Shown here: positions 45,231 through 54,566 of the stretch, in pieces
Layout of the letters: every line of letters begins with the position of its first letter
How positions within the stretch are numbered: the stretch's first letter is position 1
Source of the DNA: an uncultured Alteromonadaceae bacterium
GTDB lineage: Bacteria; Pseudomonadota; Gammaproteobacteria; Enterobacterales; Alteromonadaceae
Assembly: GCA_947494925.1 (NCBI GenBank)
Contig: CANLWS010000016.1
Coordinates: 1 to 64,000, forward strand
DNA: 64,000 nucleotides
Reading direction: 5' to 3'
Position numbers and translations under genes: made by a program
The notes under the pieces: generated by a model
The model's input: only the letters and a program-made list of their open reading frames with translations
What the model was told of the DNA's origin: nothing
Databases searched by the model: none

Positions 45231-46454
45231 TCAATTTGCTAGCATATTTTCAGGTGGAATCACTTCCACGCCGGCAACGATTTGGTTGGTTGGATATTTG
45301 ACATACTGTTCTCCCTCGCTAAGACCTGACAGAATTTCGGCGTCGAAGTCGTTTAGGCGTCCAACTTCAATTATTCGCCTTTCAACCATTCCCTCTGTCA
45401 CTGCGTAAATAGCCCAGTTTTCTTGTTCCCTGAACAATGCCGTCACAGGCACAGTCAGCACAGCATCTCCTTGCCACAAGACAATATCCACATCAAGTTG
45501 ATAGGCGTGTCCTAGCCTTGACCAGCGTTCAAACGGTTCTTGAATGTCAACAATCACGTTTACACGTTGCTCTTCAATTCCCAGTGCCGACACCTTCATA
45601 AATCCCACTGGCTCTATTCGGTTCACACGAGCAGTCAGCATTCCTTCACCTCCCCAATTTCTGATCTCTACCTTCTGGCCGGGTTCAACTTTGACCGCGT
45701 CGCTGGACAGCAATTCAATGACGATTTCAAGATCTCTTGGATCGCCAATTTCAACCAAGGGTGAGCCTGCACTGACGACACCTTCACTTTTAGTAAGAAT
45801 TTTTAAAATGCGCCCGTTAACTGGTGCCATGATGCTAACGCAACTACAAGTGCCACGCTGTTGCTGAGTCGAAGTAGGGAAAAGCAATTGAGCTTTTACT
45901 CTTTCATGTTCAAAGTTACGCATCTGCAACGCAGCCTGGGCTGTCGCTAATGCCGCTCTTGTTGTTTTAAAGGCGCGTCTGGCATTATCTAACTCTCTTT
46001 CTGACACGCTGTCATTAACCCGTAATTCTCGCATCCTGTTTAACTCAGAAGATGCAAATTCAAGTTCCGCTTCGGCCTGTTTTACTTCTGCCTGAGCGAG
46101 TTTCATTGATGAACTTGCAGCTTCCACATCTGCTTTCGCTTGCGCTTCACTTCTGGGATCAAGCAGAGTGGGGTCAATGGGTTCAATTTCAGCCACGACC
46201 GTATCCGACATGGTCACAGTGTCACCCACATCAGCTTCAATTCTTCGCAGGTATCCGGTGACCGGAGCAGACAATACGTAAATGTCGTGAACACGGGTTT
46301 TCCCTTCCTCAGAAATACTGAGTCGAAAAGAATTTTTGCTTAATTGCCCGATGTCGGTGATTACAGGCCGTGGCTTAAACAGATATGTCAGAGCAATCAC
46401 AATCAAAACACCGATGGCTAACCAAAGTAGAGTGCGTGAATAACGATTAGTCAT
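45231..46454 (-). CDS. periplasmic adaptor (HlyD/MacA-like) of an ABC exporter
   Basis: 407 residues: one N-terminal membrane anchor (LLWLAIGVLIVIALTYLF), a biotinyl-lipoyl half (APVTGYLRRIEADVGDTV), a long coiled-coil hairpin (about 95-190, with repeated Ala/Glu/Arg), the second lipoyl half (IMAPVNGRILKILTKSEGVVSAG) and a beta-barrel domain. It is last in the order ATPase, permease, adaptor; the permease stop is 4 bases before its start. Together they form a MacAB-like tripartite system needing an outer-membrane channel not encoded here. Its end is two bases from the end of the CDF gene, so the units converge. Confidence 0.88.
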   Translation of the reverse strand: MTNRYSRTLLWLAIGVLIVIALTYLFKPRPVITDIGQLSKNSFRLSISEEGKTRVHDIYVLSAPVTGYLRRIEADVGDTVTMSDTVVAEIEPIDPTLLDPRSEAQAKADVEAASSSMKLAQAEVKQAEAELEFASSELNRMRELRVNDSVSERELDNARRAFKTTRAALATAQAALQMRNFEHERVKAQLLFPTSTQQQRGTCSCVSIMAPVNGRILKILTKSEGVVSAGSPLVEIGDPRDLEIVIELLSSDAVKVEPGQKVEIRNWGGEGMLTARVNRIEPVGFMKVSALGIEEQRVNVIVDIQEPFERWSRLGHAYQLDVDIVLWQGDAVLTVPVTALFREQENWAIYAVTEGMVERRIIEVGRLNDFDAEILSGLSEGEQYVKYPTNQIVAGVEVIPPENMLAN

Positions 46455-46458
46455 AATT

Positions 46459-48834
46459 TTATTCTCTAGTTTTCAGGACCCTGATCAGGTCCAGTTTATC
46501 GACTCTGCGTCTTACAACAGCGGCGGAAATCGCCGCCGCAATGAGCACAAGTAAAATAGCGTAACCATAAGTTGAGGCATGGATAATTAGTGGAATCCGG
46601 AACATTTCTGTGTCAAATGATGCCGCCATAGTCCAGACCAGGAGCCAACCAAAAAGGCATCCAAGTGGCAAGCTGAGAACTATCAGGAACATCACTTCAC
46701 CAAGCAAAACATAGGAGATTTCACCTTTGGAAAACCCCAGTACACGCAACGTCGCTAATTCACGTCCACGTTCTGATAATGCGATCCTGGTACTGTTGTA
46801 TGTCACGCCAAAAGCAAGCAAAACCGCAAGACCGCTGAACATAGTGATAAAGACCATAAGATGCTCAATAATGGTCTGGTCGAAAGCCAATAATGCCGAT
46901 TCTTTTAGCATGACGGCACTCACCACAGGTGTGTTCTTTAAATACTTGAACAGATCGGTTTTGTTATAGTCATCAATAAGCAGATTTGCATACTGAAAGC
47001 TCGGTTGCTCTTTCAGAAGCCGATTTACAGCATTCAAATCCATAAAAGCAGGCGTACCTATGTAGGTTTCAAACGTACTGACAACAGGGAGCAGTACCTT
47101 GGGTCTGCGACCCTCCAAAACCTCGACCCAAATGGAGTCACCTGTTTTAACTGCCAATTTTTCAGCCAGTTTTGTGGCAATTACCAAGCCGCCTGTGGGC
47201 AGTTTTATGCTTGTCTGGCTGGCATCATCATAGATATGATACAGTTCACTTTCCGGCAGAATGGCATTGATGACACCTCGATGTGTCACCGGGCCTGATT
47301 TGAAATCAACACTGACAAAACGCATAGGCTCGGCGCGTATTACGCCAGGTAAGTGTGCCAGATCATGAATGGCCCTCTTAGCTTCTGCTTCGTGCAACCC
47401 AACCATCACATCCTGTCGTTGTGCATCATAAAAATACACTTTAGAAAGATGCTTGAGCGAGTCACTCCATTGCATGTTCATGATAATCAGGCCAAGCGCC
47501 AGCGCTATTCCGCAGGTGGTCATGAACGATCGGATGGGCCAGCGACGAATTTGCCGCAAAGCTATGCGGGTGGGTTGATCCAACCATTTGTACCAGTTAT
47601 TACCCGCAGAAGCTGTTTGTGAATAAACTGGAGGAGATGGTGGGATCATGGCTTCTGCCGGCGGCAGCAAGGCGGCCCTCCTGACTGCCCCAAGCGCGCC
47701 AAGTAAAGCAGCAAAAATACTGATGAATGCCCCCATGGCGAAAGAATAGGGACCAGGCTGATAAATGAGGATCGGGAACCGATACATGGTGGCAAACATC
47801 ACCGTATTCAGCTGGCCAAAATAAGACCCCAGTATTGAGCCGATAACAACGCCTATCAGGCAGATAAATATGACCAGCTTGGTGTACTGCCAGCCAATTT
47901 GAATACTTGAGTAACCAAATGCTTTCAGCAATCCTATTTCCGTTCGCTCCGTTGCAATGAGTCTGGCCAATACCATATTTGTCAGGAATACTGCCACGGC
48001 GATAAAAATAGTCGGAAGTATGGTGGCCATGCTTTTTTGCTGGGCTATTTCGTTCATTACAAACCAATTGGATATTTGATCTTTGCGCGTAATCGCACTC
48101 ACTCCACCGTAGGGTTCCAGTAACGCATCCACTTGATTGAGCACGGTTTGCTCTTCCGCACCATATGACAAGGAAAGGGTCAGACTATTAAAGGATTCCT
48201 TGAGGTTGTAGGCGCCTTCAAGAATATCTCTGCCTATCCACATGACGCCGAAACGTTGATCATCTGGTAGTAATGACCCTGGAGCTATGCTGTAGATGAA
48301 CTCAGGGCTTAGGGCGATACCTACCACTGTAAACGGTCGCTTATGACCATTCATGATGATTGCGAACTGATCTCCCAGATCGAGCGAATGGGCTTCGGCG
48401 AAAGGTTCGGTCAGAATGACTTCTCTTTTGTTTTGATCGGATATCCAGCGACCTTTGCGCAGCACTAACTGATTGAGTAATGGCTGACCTCTTTCCGGTA
48501 TGGATATTATCTGGCCTATTGCTGGTTCCTCAAAATTTGCAATATCCAAGGTGGCGTAGTAAGTGATCCGTGTTTGTAAGGATTGTACACCGGGGATGGA
48601 AGATATCTTGTTCGACAAATGGTTGGGGGCCCGTTTCGCCTGAGCAAACACATCAGCAAAACGATAACGCTGATAGTACGCCTCGGTTGTCGCTTCAAGC
48701 GCTTCTATTGTAGACAGGGACATCACTAAGGTCGCTACGCCTGAGCCGATGACAAGAGCAATAGCCAGAACTTGCCCTCGCAAACGCCAAAGGTCGCGAA
48801 ATAATTTCTTGTTGAGAGGCGTCATATTCACCAC
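46459..48834 (-). CDS. FtsX-type ABC transporter permease
   Basis: 791 residues with two FtsX domains: TM near the N-terminus ([20 protein letters not shown]), three helices around 270-385, another at about 435-455, and three C-terminal helices (for example [23 protein letters not shown]). Large periplasmic domains lie between. This is the duplicated DevC/LolC-like permease, twice the size of a MacB core. It overlaps the ATPase gene by 7 bases and is followed by the adaptor gene. The [16 protein letters not shown] coupling helix contacts the ATPase. The substrate is unknown. Confidence 0.9.
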   Translation of the reverse strand: MVNMTPLNKKLFRDLWRLRGQVLAIALVIGSGVATLVMSLSTIEALEATTEAYYQRYRFADVFAQAKRAPNHLSNKISSIPGVQSLQTRITYYATLDIANFEEPAIGQIISIPERGQPLLNQLVLRKGRWISDQNKREVILTEPFAEAHSLDLGDQFAIIMNGHKRPFTVVGIALSPEFIYSIAPGSLLPDDQRFGVMWIGRDILEGAYNLKESFNSLTLSLSYGAEEQTVLNQVDALLEPYGGVSAITRKDQISNWFVMNEIAQQKSMATILPTIFIAVAVFLTNMVLARLIATERTEIGLLKAFGYSSIQIGWQYTKLVIFICLIGVVIGSILGSYFGQLNTVMFATMYRFPILIYQPGPYSFAMGAFISIFAALLGALGAVRRAALLPPAEAMIPPSPPVYSQTASAGNNWYKWLDQPTRIALRQIRRWPIRSFMTTCGIALALGLIIMNMQWSDSLKHLSKVYFYDAQRQDVMVGLHEAEAKRAIHDLAHLPGVIRAEPMRFVSVDFKSGPVTHRGVINAILPESELYHIYDDASQTSIKLPTGGLVIATKLAEKLAVKTGDSIWVEVLEGRRPKVLLPVVSTFETYIGTPAFMDLNAVNRLLKEQPSFQYANLLIDDYNKTDLFKYLKNTPVVSAVMLKESALLAFDQTIIEHLMVFITMFSGLAVLLAFGVTYNSTRIALSERGRELATLRVLGFSKGEISYVLLGEVMFLIVLSLPLGCLFGWLLVWTMAASFDTEMFRIPLIIHASTYGYAILLVLIAAAISAAVVRRRVDKLDLIRVLKTRE

Positions 48835-49568
48835 ACCAGATTTTTAGCAGGTTGGCGCTGGCTGTTAATTTCGACGCCAGAAATTGCGCCGTCCGAAATA
48901 TTCACTATCCGGTCAGCCATCCCGCCAACCACAGTATTGTGTGTGATAACCGCCGTTGCAGTACCAAGCTGCTTGTTAATGTTTTCAATTGCCTCCAGAA
49001 CCAATACCCCCGTTTGCAAATCCAGCGCGCCTGTTGGCTCATCACACAATAAAATATCTGGTTGTTTGGCTATGGCACGGGCTATAGCGACACGTTGTTG
49101 TTCACCTCCGGAAAGTTGAGCCGGGAAGTGGTGTTGCCTTTCGTGAAGTCCAACCAATTCCAACGCGTCTGATGGGGACAATGGATGCGGTGCTATTTCT
49201 GTGACCAACGCAACATTTTCGTAGGCAGTCAAACTGGGAATGAGATTGTAAAATTGAAATACGAAACCAACATGTTCCCGCCTGAAAATAGTGAGTTCAT
49301 GATCGGAAGCTGAACTGATGTTCTGTGAGCCATAAAGAACCTGACCTGACGTAGGCAAGTCCAGCCCACCCAGGATATTGAGCAGAGTCGATTTTCCTGA
49401 ACCAGAAGCTCCTAATAACACAACCATTTCGTTTGGATAAAGGGCAAAATTAACCCCTCGAAGAGCGTGGACTTCTAGATCACCCGAGCGGTAGATTTTA
49501 GTTAAGTCCACTGCCGATAAGGTAGGCTTCAAGTTAATGTTGGTTGTTAGCTTTTGTTCGCCGCTCAT
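48828..49568 (-). CDS. ABC transporter ATP-binding protein, LolD/MacB-like
   Basis: 246 residues with Walker [10 protein letters not shown] (53-61), Q-loop in VFQFYNLIP, signature [14 protein letters not shown], Walker [13 protein letters not shown] and switch histidine in ITHN. First gene of the exporter operon, whose promoter carries a perfect FNR box at 49623-49636, 55 bases upstream of the start codon. The operon is thus expected to be turned on when oxygen falls. Confidence 0.92.
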   Translation of the reverse strand: MSGEQKLTTNINLKPTLSAVDLTKIYRSGDLEVHALRGVNFALYPNEMVVLLGASGSGKSTLLNILGGLDLPTSGQVLYGSQNISSASDHELTIFRREHVGFVFQFYNLIPSLTAYENVALVTEIAPHPLSPSDALELVGLHERQHHFPAQLSGGEQQRVAIARAIAKQPDILLCDEPTGALDLQTGVLVLEAIENINKQLGTATAVITHNTVVGGMADRIVNISDGAISGVEINSQRQPAKNLVW

Positions 49569-49622
49569 GTCGGGTATCCCTGATCCAGAAAGTACATTTT
49601 GACTGTCGTGGCGAAGATGTTT

Positions 49623-49636
49623 TTGATGCAGATCAA
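49623..49636 (-). promoter_or_regulatory. perfect FNR box upstream of the ABC exporter operon
   Basis: TTGAT-GCAG-ATCAA, 10 of 10, between the end of the antiporter gene and the start of the ATPase gene on the minus strand. Confidence 0.85.
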
Positions 49637-49660
49637 TGAGAGTTCAGGTCATTTTAAAAC

Positions 49661-50851
49661 TCAGGGAGAGGGTGAGTTTTCTGCTGCTCGTTTGATTGCA
49701 TATTGGGTTAAGAGAGGACCAACAAGTTCGAAGAAAATAGTGGCGCTGATCACCAAGGATAGTATCAACTGACGGTACTGAGGAAATTGGCTTGCCGCTA
49801 TCAATGCCATGCCAATTTCAACACCAGCCTGGGGTAACATTGCTAGTCCCATCCACTTTTTTACCTGCGGTGAGGCCTGGCTCAAAGAGGCACCAATCCA
49901 GGCGCCCAGTACTTTGCCCGCAGCACGACAAACAATGTAAATGCCGCCTATCACTGAAATCTGGCCTAGTGATTCAAATTCCAGAGAAGCGCCGGCCAAT
50001 ACAAAAAATACCACCATAAATGGCCATTCAATATTTTCGATCTCGTGAAACGCATACTCATGATGGCTGGCCAAATTTGTTATCACAGCGCCCATTGTCA
50101 TCACGGCTATCAGAAAGGAAACGTCCAACCAGATTGCAATTCCACCACAGCTGAATACCAGCCCCAGTGCTTCCACAAGGGAAGGTTGCCCGGGAGTAAT
50201 ACGTCCGGTGAGTTGTGCTGCAGGAACACCTATGAGTACTCCTAGAAACATTGCGCCGAATATCTGAAAACTGGCGCGCAATAACTCAGTTGTGCCATTG
50301 CCGTTATCGAGCTGCACTGACATTACGGCTAAACCGACACTAAATAGCATGAGTGCCCATATATCATCAATCGCGACAATCCTGAGTAATAGACGACTAA
50401 ACGGACTTTTTTCTTTATTTTCGACGATGATGTCGACAATTGGCGCGGGCGCAGTTGCCGAGGCAATGCAGGCCAATATAAGTATTATTGGGAATGACAG
50501 AGAAGTGAACCAAAGGCCAGCAACAACCACCGACAAGGTTATCAATGCGCCAAATGAAGAAATCCACACCAGTTCTTTTCTGCTTCCCCGAAGGGTCTTC
50601 AGATCAAACTGTCCGCCAAGTAAAAAGCCAACTACCAGCAATGCGCTGGTAGCTACCCATTCAAAATTTTTATTTAACAAGTCGGGAATTAGGCCGAAAC
50701 CTTGTTCACCTGTCATCACCCCCAGAATCAACAGCAATGTAACCCGTGGCAGGAAGGAACGTTTCCCAATGAAATCCGTCAGCGTGCCAAGCAGCAGTAT
50801 GCCGCCAAGCCCAACGAATATCTCCGCAATATTGCCATTGATTTCATGCAT
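49661..50851 (-). CDS. CPA2-type cation:proton antiporter
   Basis: 396 residues with about 12 helices of the Na_H_Exchanger (KefB/NapA) fold, without a C-terminal regulatory domain. Notable are the ion-site segment IASATAPAPIVDIIVENK and LRIVAIDDIWALMLFS, in which adjacent aspartates lie in the expected transport helix. It exchanges Na+ or K+ for protons. It follows the cytochrome c gene by 29 bases and probably shares its transcript and FNR box at 51423. A role in keeping ion gradients when respiration is limited is inferred. Confidence 0.85.
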   Translation of the reverse strand: MHEINGNIAEIFVGLGGILLLGTLTDFIGKRSFLPRVTLLLILGVMTGEQGFGLIPDLLNKNFEWVATSALLVVGFLLGGQFDLKTLRGSRKELVWISSFGALITLSVVVAGLWFTSLSFPIILILACIASATAPAPIVDIIVENKEKSPFSRLLLRIVAIDDIWALMLFSVGLAVMSVQLDNGNGTTELLRASFQIFGAMFLGVLIGVPAAQLTGRITPGQPSLVEALGLVFSCGGIAIWLDVSFLIAVMTMGAVITNLASHHEYAFHEIENIEWPFMVVFFVLAGASLEFESLGQISVIGGIYIVCRAAGKVLGAWIGASLSQASPQVKKWMGLAMLPQAGVEIGMALIAASQFPQYRQLILSLVISATIFFELVGPLLTQYAIKRAAENSPSP

Positions 50852-50880
50852 CGATAATTCGTTTACTGACTACGAATTGG

Positions 50881-51345
50881 CTAATAGTCATAAACGTACT
50901 TCCCGTATTGGGTGTAGGTTATTGGTCTTACCTTATATTGTGGTTGTAAAAAAGTGACCAGATCCACTAGTTCCGTCACCGTCAACGCATCATTAAAATT
51001 GCGCATTTTGGATTTCCCTGTGACATCAGTTGTATTTAACCGGTAACCTCTGGATAATTTGTGGGACGGATTTATGATTGACGTCACTAACTCCGCATAG
51101 GTAGTTATCCTGACTGATTCTCCACCCAATGCGACGGCTTTTTGGAGTTCAAGCTCTACTGAGTTATCCTCAACACCTTTAAGGGTATGACAGGATAAGC
51201 ATTGATGCTGAATAAAAACCTGTTTCCCAGCATCGGCATCGCCTTCAGGTAAGCTGAATCCCCTGGGGGAGTGAGCACCCTGATCACAGCTCAAAAGCAG
51301 GCTGCTACAAAAAATTATGATCGTTAATATCAGTATTGTTTTCAT
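50881..51345 (-). CDS. c-type cytochrome lipoprotein
   Basis: 154 residues. A lipobox (LLLSC, Cys20) anchors the protein. One haem site CLSCH at 49-53 and a likely distal ligand Met114 (KSKMRNFND) define a class I cytochrome c. The C-terminus is rich in tyrosine (TYTQYGKYVYDY), unusual for this fold. It would carry electrons on the periplasmic side of a membrane. First gene of a unit with the CPA2 antiporter, with an FNR box 78 bases upstream. Electron partners unknown. Confidence 0.88.
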   Translation of the reverse strand: MKTILILTIIIFCSSLLLSCDQGAHSPRGFSLPEGDADAGKQVFIQHQCLSCHTLKGVEDNSVELELQKAVALGGESVRITTYAELVTSIINPSHKLSRGYRLNTTDVTGKSKMRNFNDALTVTELVDLVTFLQPQYKVRPITYTQYGKYVYDY

Positions 51346-51422
51346 ATTGGCTCACCTTATCGGGGTATTTGCACCTGCAAGTCACGCAATTCTCAGCCTA
51401 GTAGAAAACGAAACGAGTCAAA

Positions 51423-51436
51423 TTGACCCACATCAA
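51423..51436 (-). promoter_or_regulatory. FNR box upstream of the cytochrome c gene
   Basis: TTGAC-CCAC-ATCAA, 9 of 10. On the minus strand a TAGGCT (51400-51395) lies exactly at the class II -10 position, though it is a weak hexamer. Confidence 0.7.
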
Positions 51437-51455
51437 GATTACTGCCTTTGTCAGG

Positions 51456-52445
51456 TCACAAGAAGATATTCTTATCTACTTTTCCTGCAAAAAAGCATTG
51501 TAAATTCCGCAGTGTTGTCTCTGCGATGAGTTGCATGGATTGTTCAGTAAAGAATCCCTGGTGTCCGGTTATCAACACGTTAGGAAATGTTGAAAGGCGC
51601 TGACAGCTTTGCATAGTAAAGGAGGTATCAAACTGGTGGTTGGAAATAAGTTCAGATTTCATGTCGTAAATGTCTAAACCGAAGTAGCCGATCTTTTTAC
51701 TTTTCAGCCCGGCAAGTACAGCTTTTATATTCAACAGTCCAATTTGCGAAGTGTTTATCAGCATCACGTCATTTTTCATCATTTGTAGTGCTTGATGGTC
51801 TATCAAGTGTTTGCTTTGTTCAGTTAAGGGGCAATGCAATGAAATGATATCTGAGCGTCTGTATAGCTCGGGCAAATTGACATAGCTTGCACCCGTTTGT
51901 TTGACTTCGTCTGAAGGCGTGGGATCATTGCAAAGAATGGTACAACCAAATCCAGATAATAGATTCACCAGTGAAGAGCCTATTTTTCCAGCACCAATTA
52001 TCCCAACGTTTTTTCCTCTCAAATTGAATCCAAGCAGGCCTTCCAAATCAAAATTATTTTCAATGACTCTGTTGTATGCTTTGTAGAGCTTCCGATTTAG
52101 GGCAAGGATTAAGGCGACTGTATGTTCCGCCACTGAATGAGGTGAGTAGCTTGGTACTCGCGAGACGCCAATATTGAGTTGCTTAGCGTACTCCAGATCA
52201 ATATTGGCATAACCAGGACAGCGTAAAGCAATATGGTTTATTTCTTGTTTAGAGAGTACGTCCAGCACCTTGGCATCGATAATATCATCAACAAATACCG
52301 ACACGGCATCATAAGGTTCTGCGACCATCGCAGTTTCTGCGGAAAGACCACAACTCATAAATTGCAATTCGAATCCATAGTTATGATTTCCTGCCGTCAA
52401 AAACTTCCGGTCATAGGACTGACAACTGAAAACGCCAACCTTCAT
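51456..52445 (-). CDS. LdhA-like D-2-hydroxyacid dehydrogenase lacking the catalytic arginine
   Basis: 329 residues from ATG 52445, chosen because MKVGVFSCQSYDRKFL aligns with the start of fermentative D-lactate dehydrogenase. The NAD motif GIIGAGKIGSSLV and the histidine of TGHQGFFTE (His295) are intact. Where LdhA has NTSRG, this protein has NTSQIG, so Gln234 replaces the substrate-binding Arg; and DVYE has become DIYD, so Asp261 replaces the catalytic Glu. It may have lost activity, changed substrate, or become a sensor of NADH. An FNR box is 64 bases upstream, fitting control by anaerobiosis as for a fermentation enzyme. Confidence 0.85.
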   Translation of the reverse strand: MKVGVFSCQSYDRKFLTAGNHNYGFELQFMSCGLSAETAMVAEPYDAVSVFVDDIIDAKVLDVLSKQEINHIALRCPGYANIDLEYAKQLNIGVSRVPSYSPHSVAEHTVALILALNRKLYKAYNRVIENNFDLEGLLGFNLRGKNVGIIGAGKIGSSLVNLLSGFGCTILCNDPTPSDEVKQTGASYVNLPELYRRSDIISLHCPLTEQSKHLIDHQALQMMKNDVMLINTSQIGLLNIKAVLAGLKSKKIGYFGLDIYDMKSELISNHQFDTSFTMQSCQRLSTFPNVLITGHQGFFTEQSMQLIAETTLRNLQCFFAGKVDKNIFL

Positions 52446-52508
52446 TAGTGTAATATTCCAGACTAGGTAGAGTGGCATTCCAAATTAGCACTTGAGGTCT
52501 AAGACTTT

Positions 52509-52522
52509 GTGATACAGATCAA
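52509..52522 (-). promoter_or_regulatory. FNR box upstream of the LdhA-like gene
   Basis: GTGAT-ACAG-ATCAA, 9 of 10, between fixJ and the LdhA-like gene. Confidence 0.7.
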
Positions 52523-52546
52523 ACAAGCGACGATAGAGTCGAGGAT

Positions 52547-53179
52547 TTATTTTTGTTGTGACTGTAGGGTCATCTTAATCAGGTGGGCAAGAGAGTCTGC
52601 CTGCATTTTTTCCATTACTTTAGCCCTGTGAATTTCCACGGTGCGTTGGCTTAGATGTAATTCAATGGCTATGACTTTATTCGCTTTACCTTCGACTATT
52701 TTTTTCAGAACCTGCAACTCTCTTTCTGTCAGAGACTCAACTCTTTTTTCGATTTGCAGCAGGTCATTTTGACTTTTTTGTTGTGCGACACTGGATTGCA
52801 AAGCGCGATTGATGGCGTCCAATAGTGTCTGCTCGCGGAATGGTTTTTCAATAAAATCTATTGCACCGTTTTTCATGGCCTCCACAGCCATGGGAACATC
52901 AGCGTATCCGGTAACAAATATAATCGGCAGCTTGCTTCCCATTTCGCTCAACTTTTGTTGACACTCTATACCGCTGATGAATGGCATCCTGACATCCAGC
53001 ACAACGCAACCATTGACTCGATCAAAACTGTCCCCGGCGAATTCCTCTAGAAACACCTGCGCATTAAGATATCCTTTATGAGGAACCCCCACAGTTTCCA
53101 GCAACAAACTTAAGGAATCCAAAACGGCTTCATCGTCATCGATAATATGCACTGTTGGGACTGATACTGCTGTTGTCAC
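52547..53179 (-). CDS. fixJ: FixJ-type response regulator
   Basis: 210 residues. The receiver domain has acidic DDDE, phospho-acceptor Asp62 (VLDVRMPFISG), conserved FVTGYAD and EKPF. The C-terminal LuxR-type helix-turn-helix (LTERELQVLKKIVEGKANKVIA ... LSQRTVEIHRAKVMEKM, about 145-190) is typical of the FixJ/TtrR branch. It lies 30 bases downstream of fixL on the same strand. By analogy with rhizobia it should activate the fnr-like gene located just beyond fixL; a direct repeat in that region (54392-54410) is a candidate site. Confidence 0.9.
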   Translation of the reverse strand: MTTAVSVPTVHIIDDDEAVLDSLSLLLETVGVPHKGYLNAQVFLEEFAGDSFDRVNGCVVLDVRMPFISGIECQQKLSEMGSKLPIIFVTGYADVPMAVEAMKNGAIDFIEKPFREQTLLDAINRALQSSVAQQKSQNDLLQIEKRVESLTERELQVLKKIVEGKANKVIAIELHLSQRTVEIHRAKVMEKMQADSLAHLIKMTLQSQQK

Positions 53180-53209
53180 ACATTTTCCTTATTTGAAGGT
53201 GTTACATAC

Positions 53210-54355
53210 CTAAGATAATTCAGAAGCGGGCAGAGAAAAAGAGAATTTACTCCCTCCCTCTTTGTTCGCAGCGTAATTTAAATTGCCTCCGTGAGCGTGT
53301 AAAATGCTCTGGCAAATAGATAAACCCATACCCATTCCATCGTCTTTGGTAGTGAAAAACGGCGTAAATAAATCAGCAACTGTTTTTTCATCTACTCCGT
53401 GTCCGTGATCGATCACTGAAACTCGGATGACATCACTTTTGGTCCATTCACACTCAATAATCAATTTTTCACCAATCAAATCTTCCATGGCATCAATTGC
53501 GTTCCTTATCAGATTTAAAATCACCTGCTGAATTTGTATAGGATCTGAAACTATACCGGGAGGTTTATCTTCACACAAAGTGAGCACGACTTCATGATCC
53601 TGAATTCTGGTATCGAATCTTGCCAGAGCAATGGTATCTCGGATCAAGGCGTTCAGATTTAATTTCTTTTTCTGAATCACACGCTTCTGTACAAACCCTC
53701 TTAGACGCGTGATCACTTCGCTGGCTCGAACTGATTGAGAATCTATTTTCTCAAGTGTTTCTGAAAGTCGTTGCTGATCCATAGGTGTTTGTATCACCAG
53801 TCTTTTAGAAGCCTGGGTATAAGAAGATATTGCAGAGAGGGGTTGATTGATCTCGTGAGCTATACTCGCTGTCATCTCACCAAGTGAACTCAATCTGGCC
53901 AAATGGGCATGTTTGTTTCTGATCTCTATTGTCTCTCGTTTAAGCCGTTCCTGTTCAGTGACATCGCGAATGATGCCAACAAAACGCGGTGAGCCGGATG
54001 ATTTCACTTCGCCAAGTGAAAGCCGGATAGGGAATTCTGAATTGTCCGCTCTTATGGCGGTTAACTTTCTTTCTCCACCCAACACATTGGATTGTCTGTT
54101 TGCGACATAATTGGCCAAATAGTGATTGTGCTTTTCACGATATTCGTCTGGCATCAAACAAGTCACGTTTTTACCAATGACTTGTTGTTTCGCGTAACCA
54201 AACATTATTTCAGCCGCATGATTAAACAGTAGTATTTTGCCAAGGTGATCAATGCTGATTATTGCATCCACCGCCGCATCCAGAAGCGCCATTAACTGAG
54301 CGCTGGCATCTTCTGCGGACGAAAATATTGCGGGATCCGTATTGTTATCAGACAT
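53210..54355 (-). CDS. fixL: FixL-type PAS histidine kinase, probable haem oxygen sensor
   Basis: 381 residues, no membrane segments. The single PAS domain (about 18-135) keeps the residues that matter in rhizobial FixL: REKHNHYL aligns with the proximal haem histidine (His76), and LGGERKLTA supplies an arginine (Arg96) at the position of the oxygen-sensing Arg. The HisKA site is His167 (SIAHEINQPLSAI), followed by N (NLIRNAIDAM), G1 (DHGHGV) and G2 (GMGMGLS) boxes. It probably switches kinase activity on loss of oxygen. Gene order is fixL-fixJ, divergent from the fnr-like gene. Haem binding is inferred from alignment by eye. Confidence 0.88.
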   Translation of the reverse strand: MSDNNTDPAIFSSAEDASAQLMALLDAAVDAIISIDHLGKILLFNHAAEIMFGYAKQQVIGKNVTCLMPDEYREKHNHYLANYVANRQSNVLGGERKLTAIRADNSEFPIRLSLGEVKSSGSPRFVGIIRDVTEQERLKRETIEIRNKHAHLARLSSLGEMTASIAHEINQPLSAISSYTQASKRLVIQTPMDQQRLSETLEKIDSQSVRASEVITRLRGFVQKRVIQKKKLNLNALIRDTIALARFDTRIQDHEVVLTLCEDKPPGIVSDPIQIQQVILNLIRNAIDAMEDLIGEKLIIECEWTKSDVIRVSVIDHGHGVDEKTVADLFTPFFTTKDDGMGMGLSICQSILHAHGGNLNYAANKEGGSKFSFSLPASELS

Positions 54356-54391
54356 TTTACGATTATCCGCTTTTTTAGAGTAAGTGTATTC

Positions 54392-54413
54392 CGCATAACT
54401 TTACGCATAAGTT
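54392..54413. promoter_or_regulatory. candidate FixJ-type site between fixL and fnr
   Basis: Direct repeat CGCATAA at 54392-54398 and 54404-54410, 12 bases apart, overlapping an inverted repeat AACTT-N7-AAGTT (54397-54413). It sits in the divergent promoter region. Assignment to FixJ is inferred from position only. Confidence 0.4.
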
Positions 54414-54566
54414 CGGATATCTGCAAAATCCTATCTTAATTACAATACCTGCAATCCAATTCTTATGCTTGCAGCATTGTCATATGTGTTGGGGGAAAGC
54501 AATCAAGTCACCAGATTCAGTCTTCAAGTATCTGGTGTATTCCGTTCAAAAGAGTGGAGGCTAACG

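Noticed and set aside
47600-48067. 155-codon minus-strand frame inside the ABC permease gene
   Set aside because: Same strand but shifted frame within a well-supported permease; composition unlike a real protein.
50292-50957. Long plus-strand frame opposite the antiporter and cytochrome genes
   Set aside because: Antisense shadow of two clear genes; Ser/Pro/Arg-rich content typical of reverse-frame translation.
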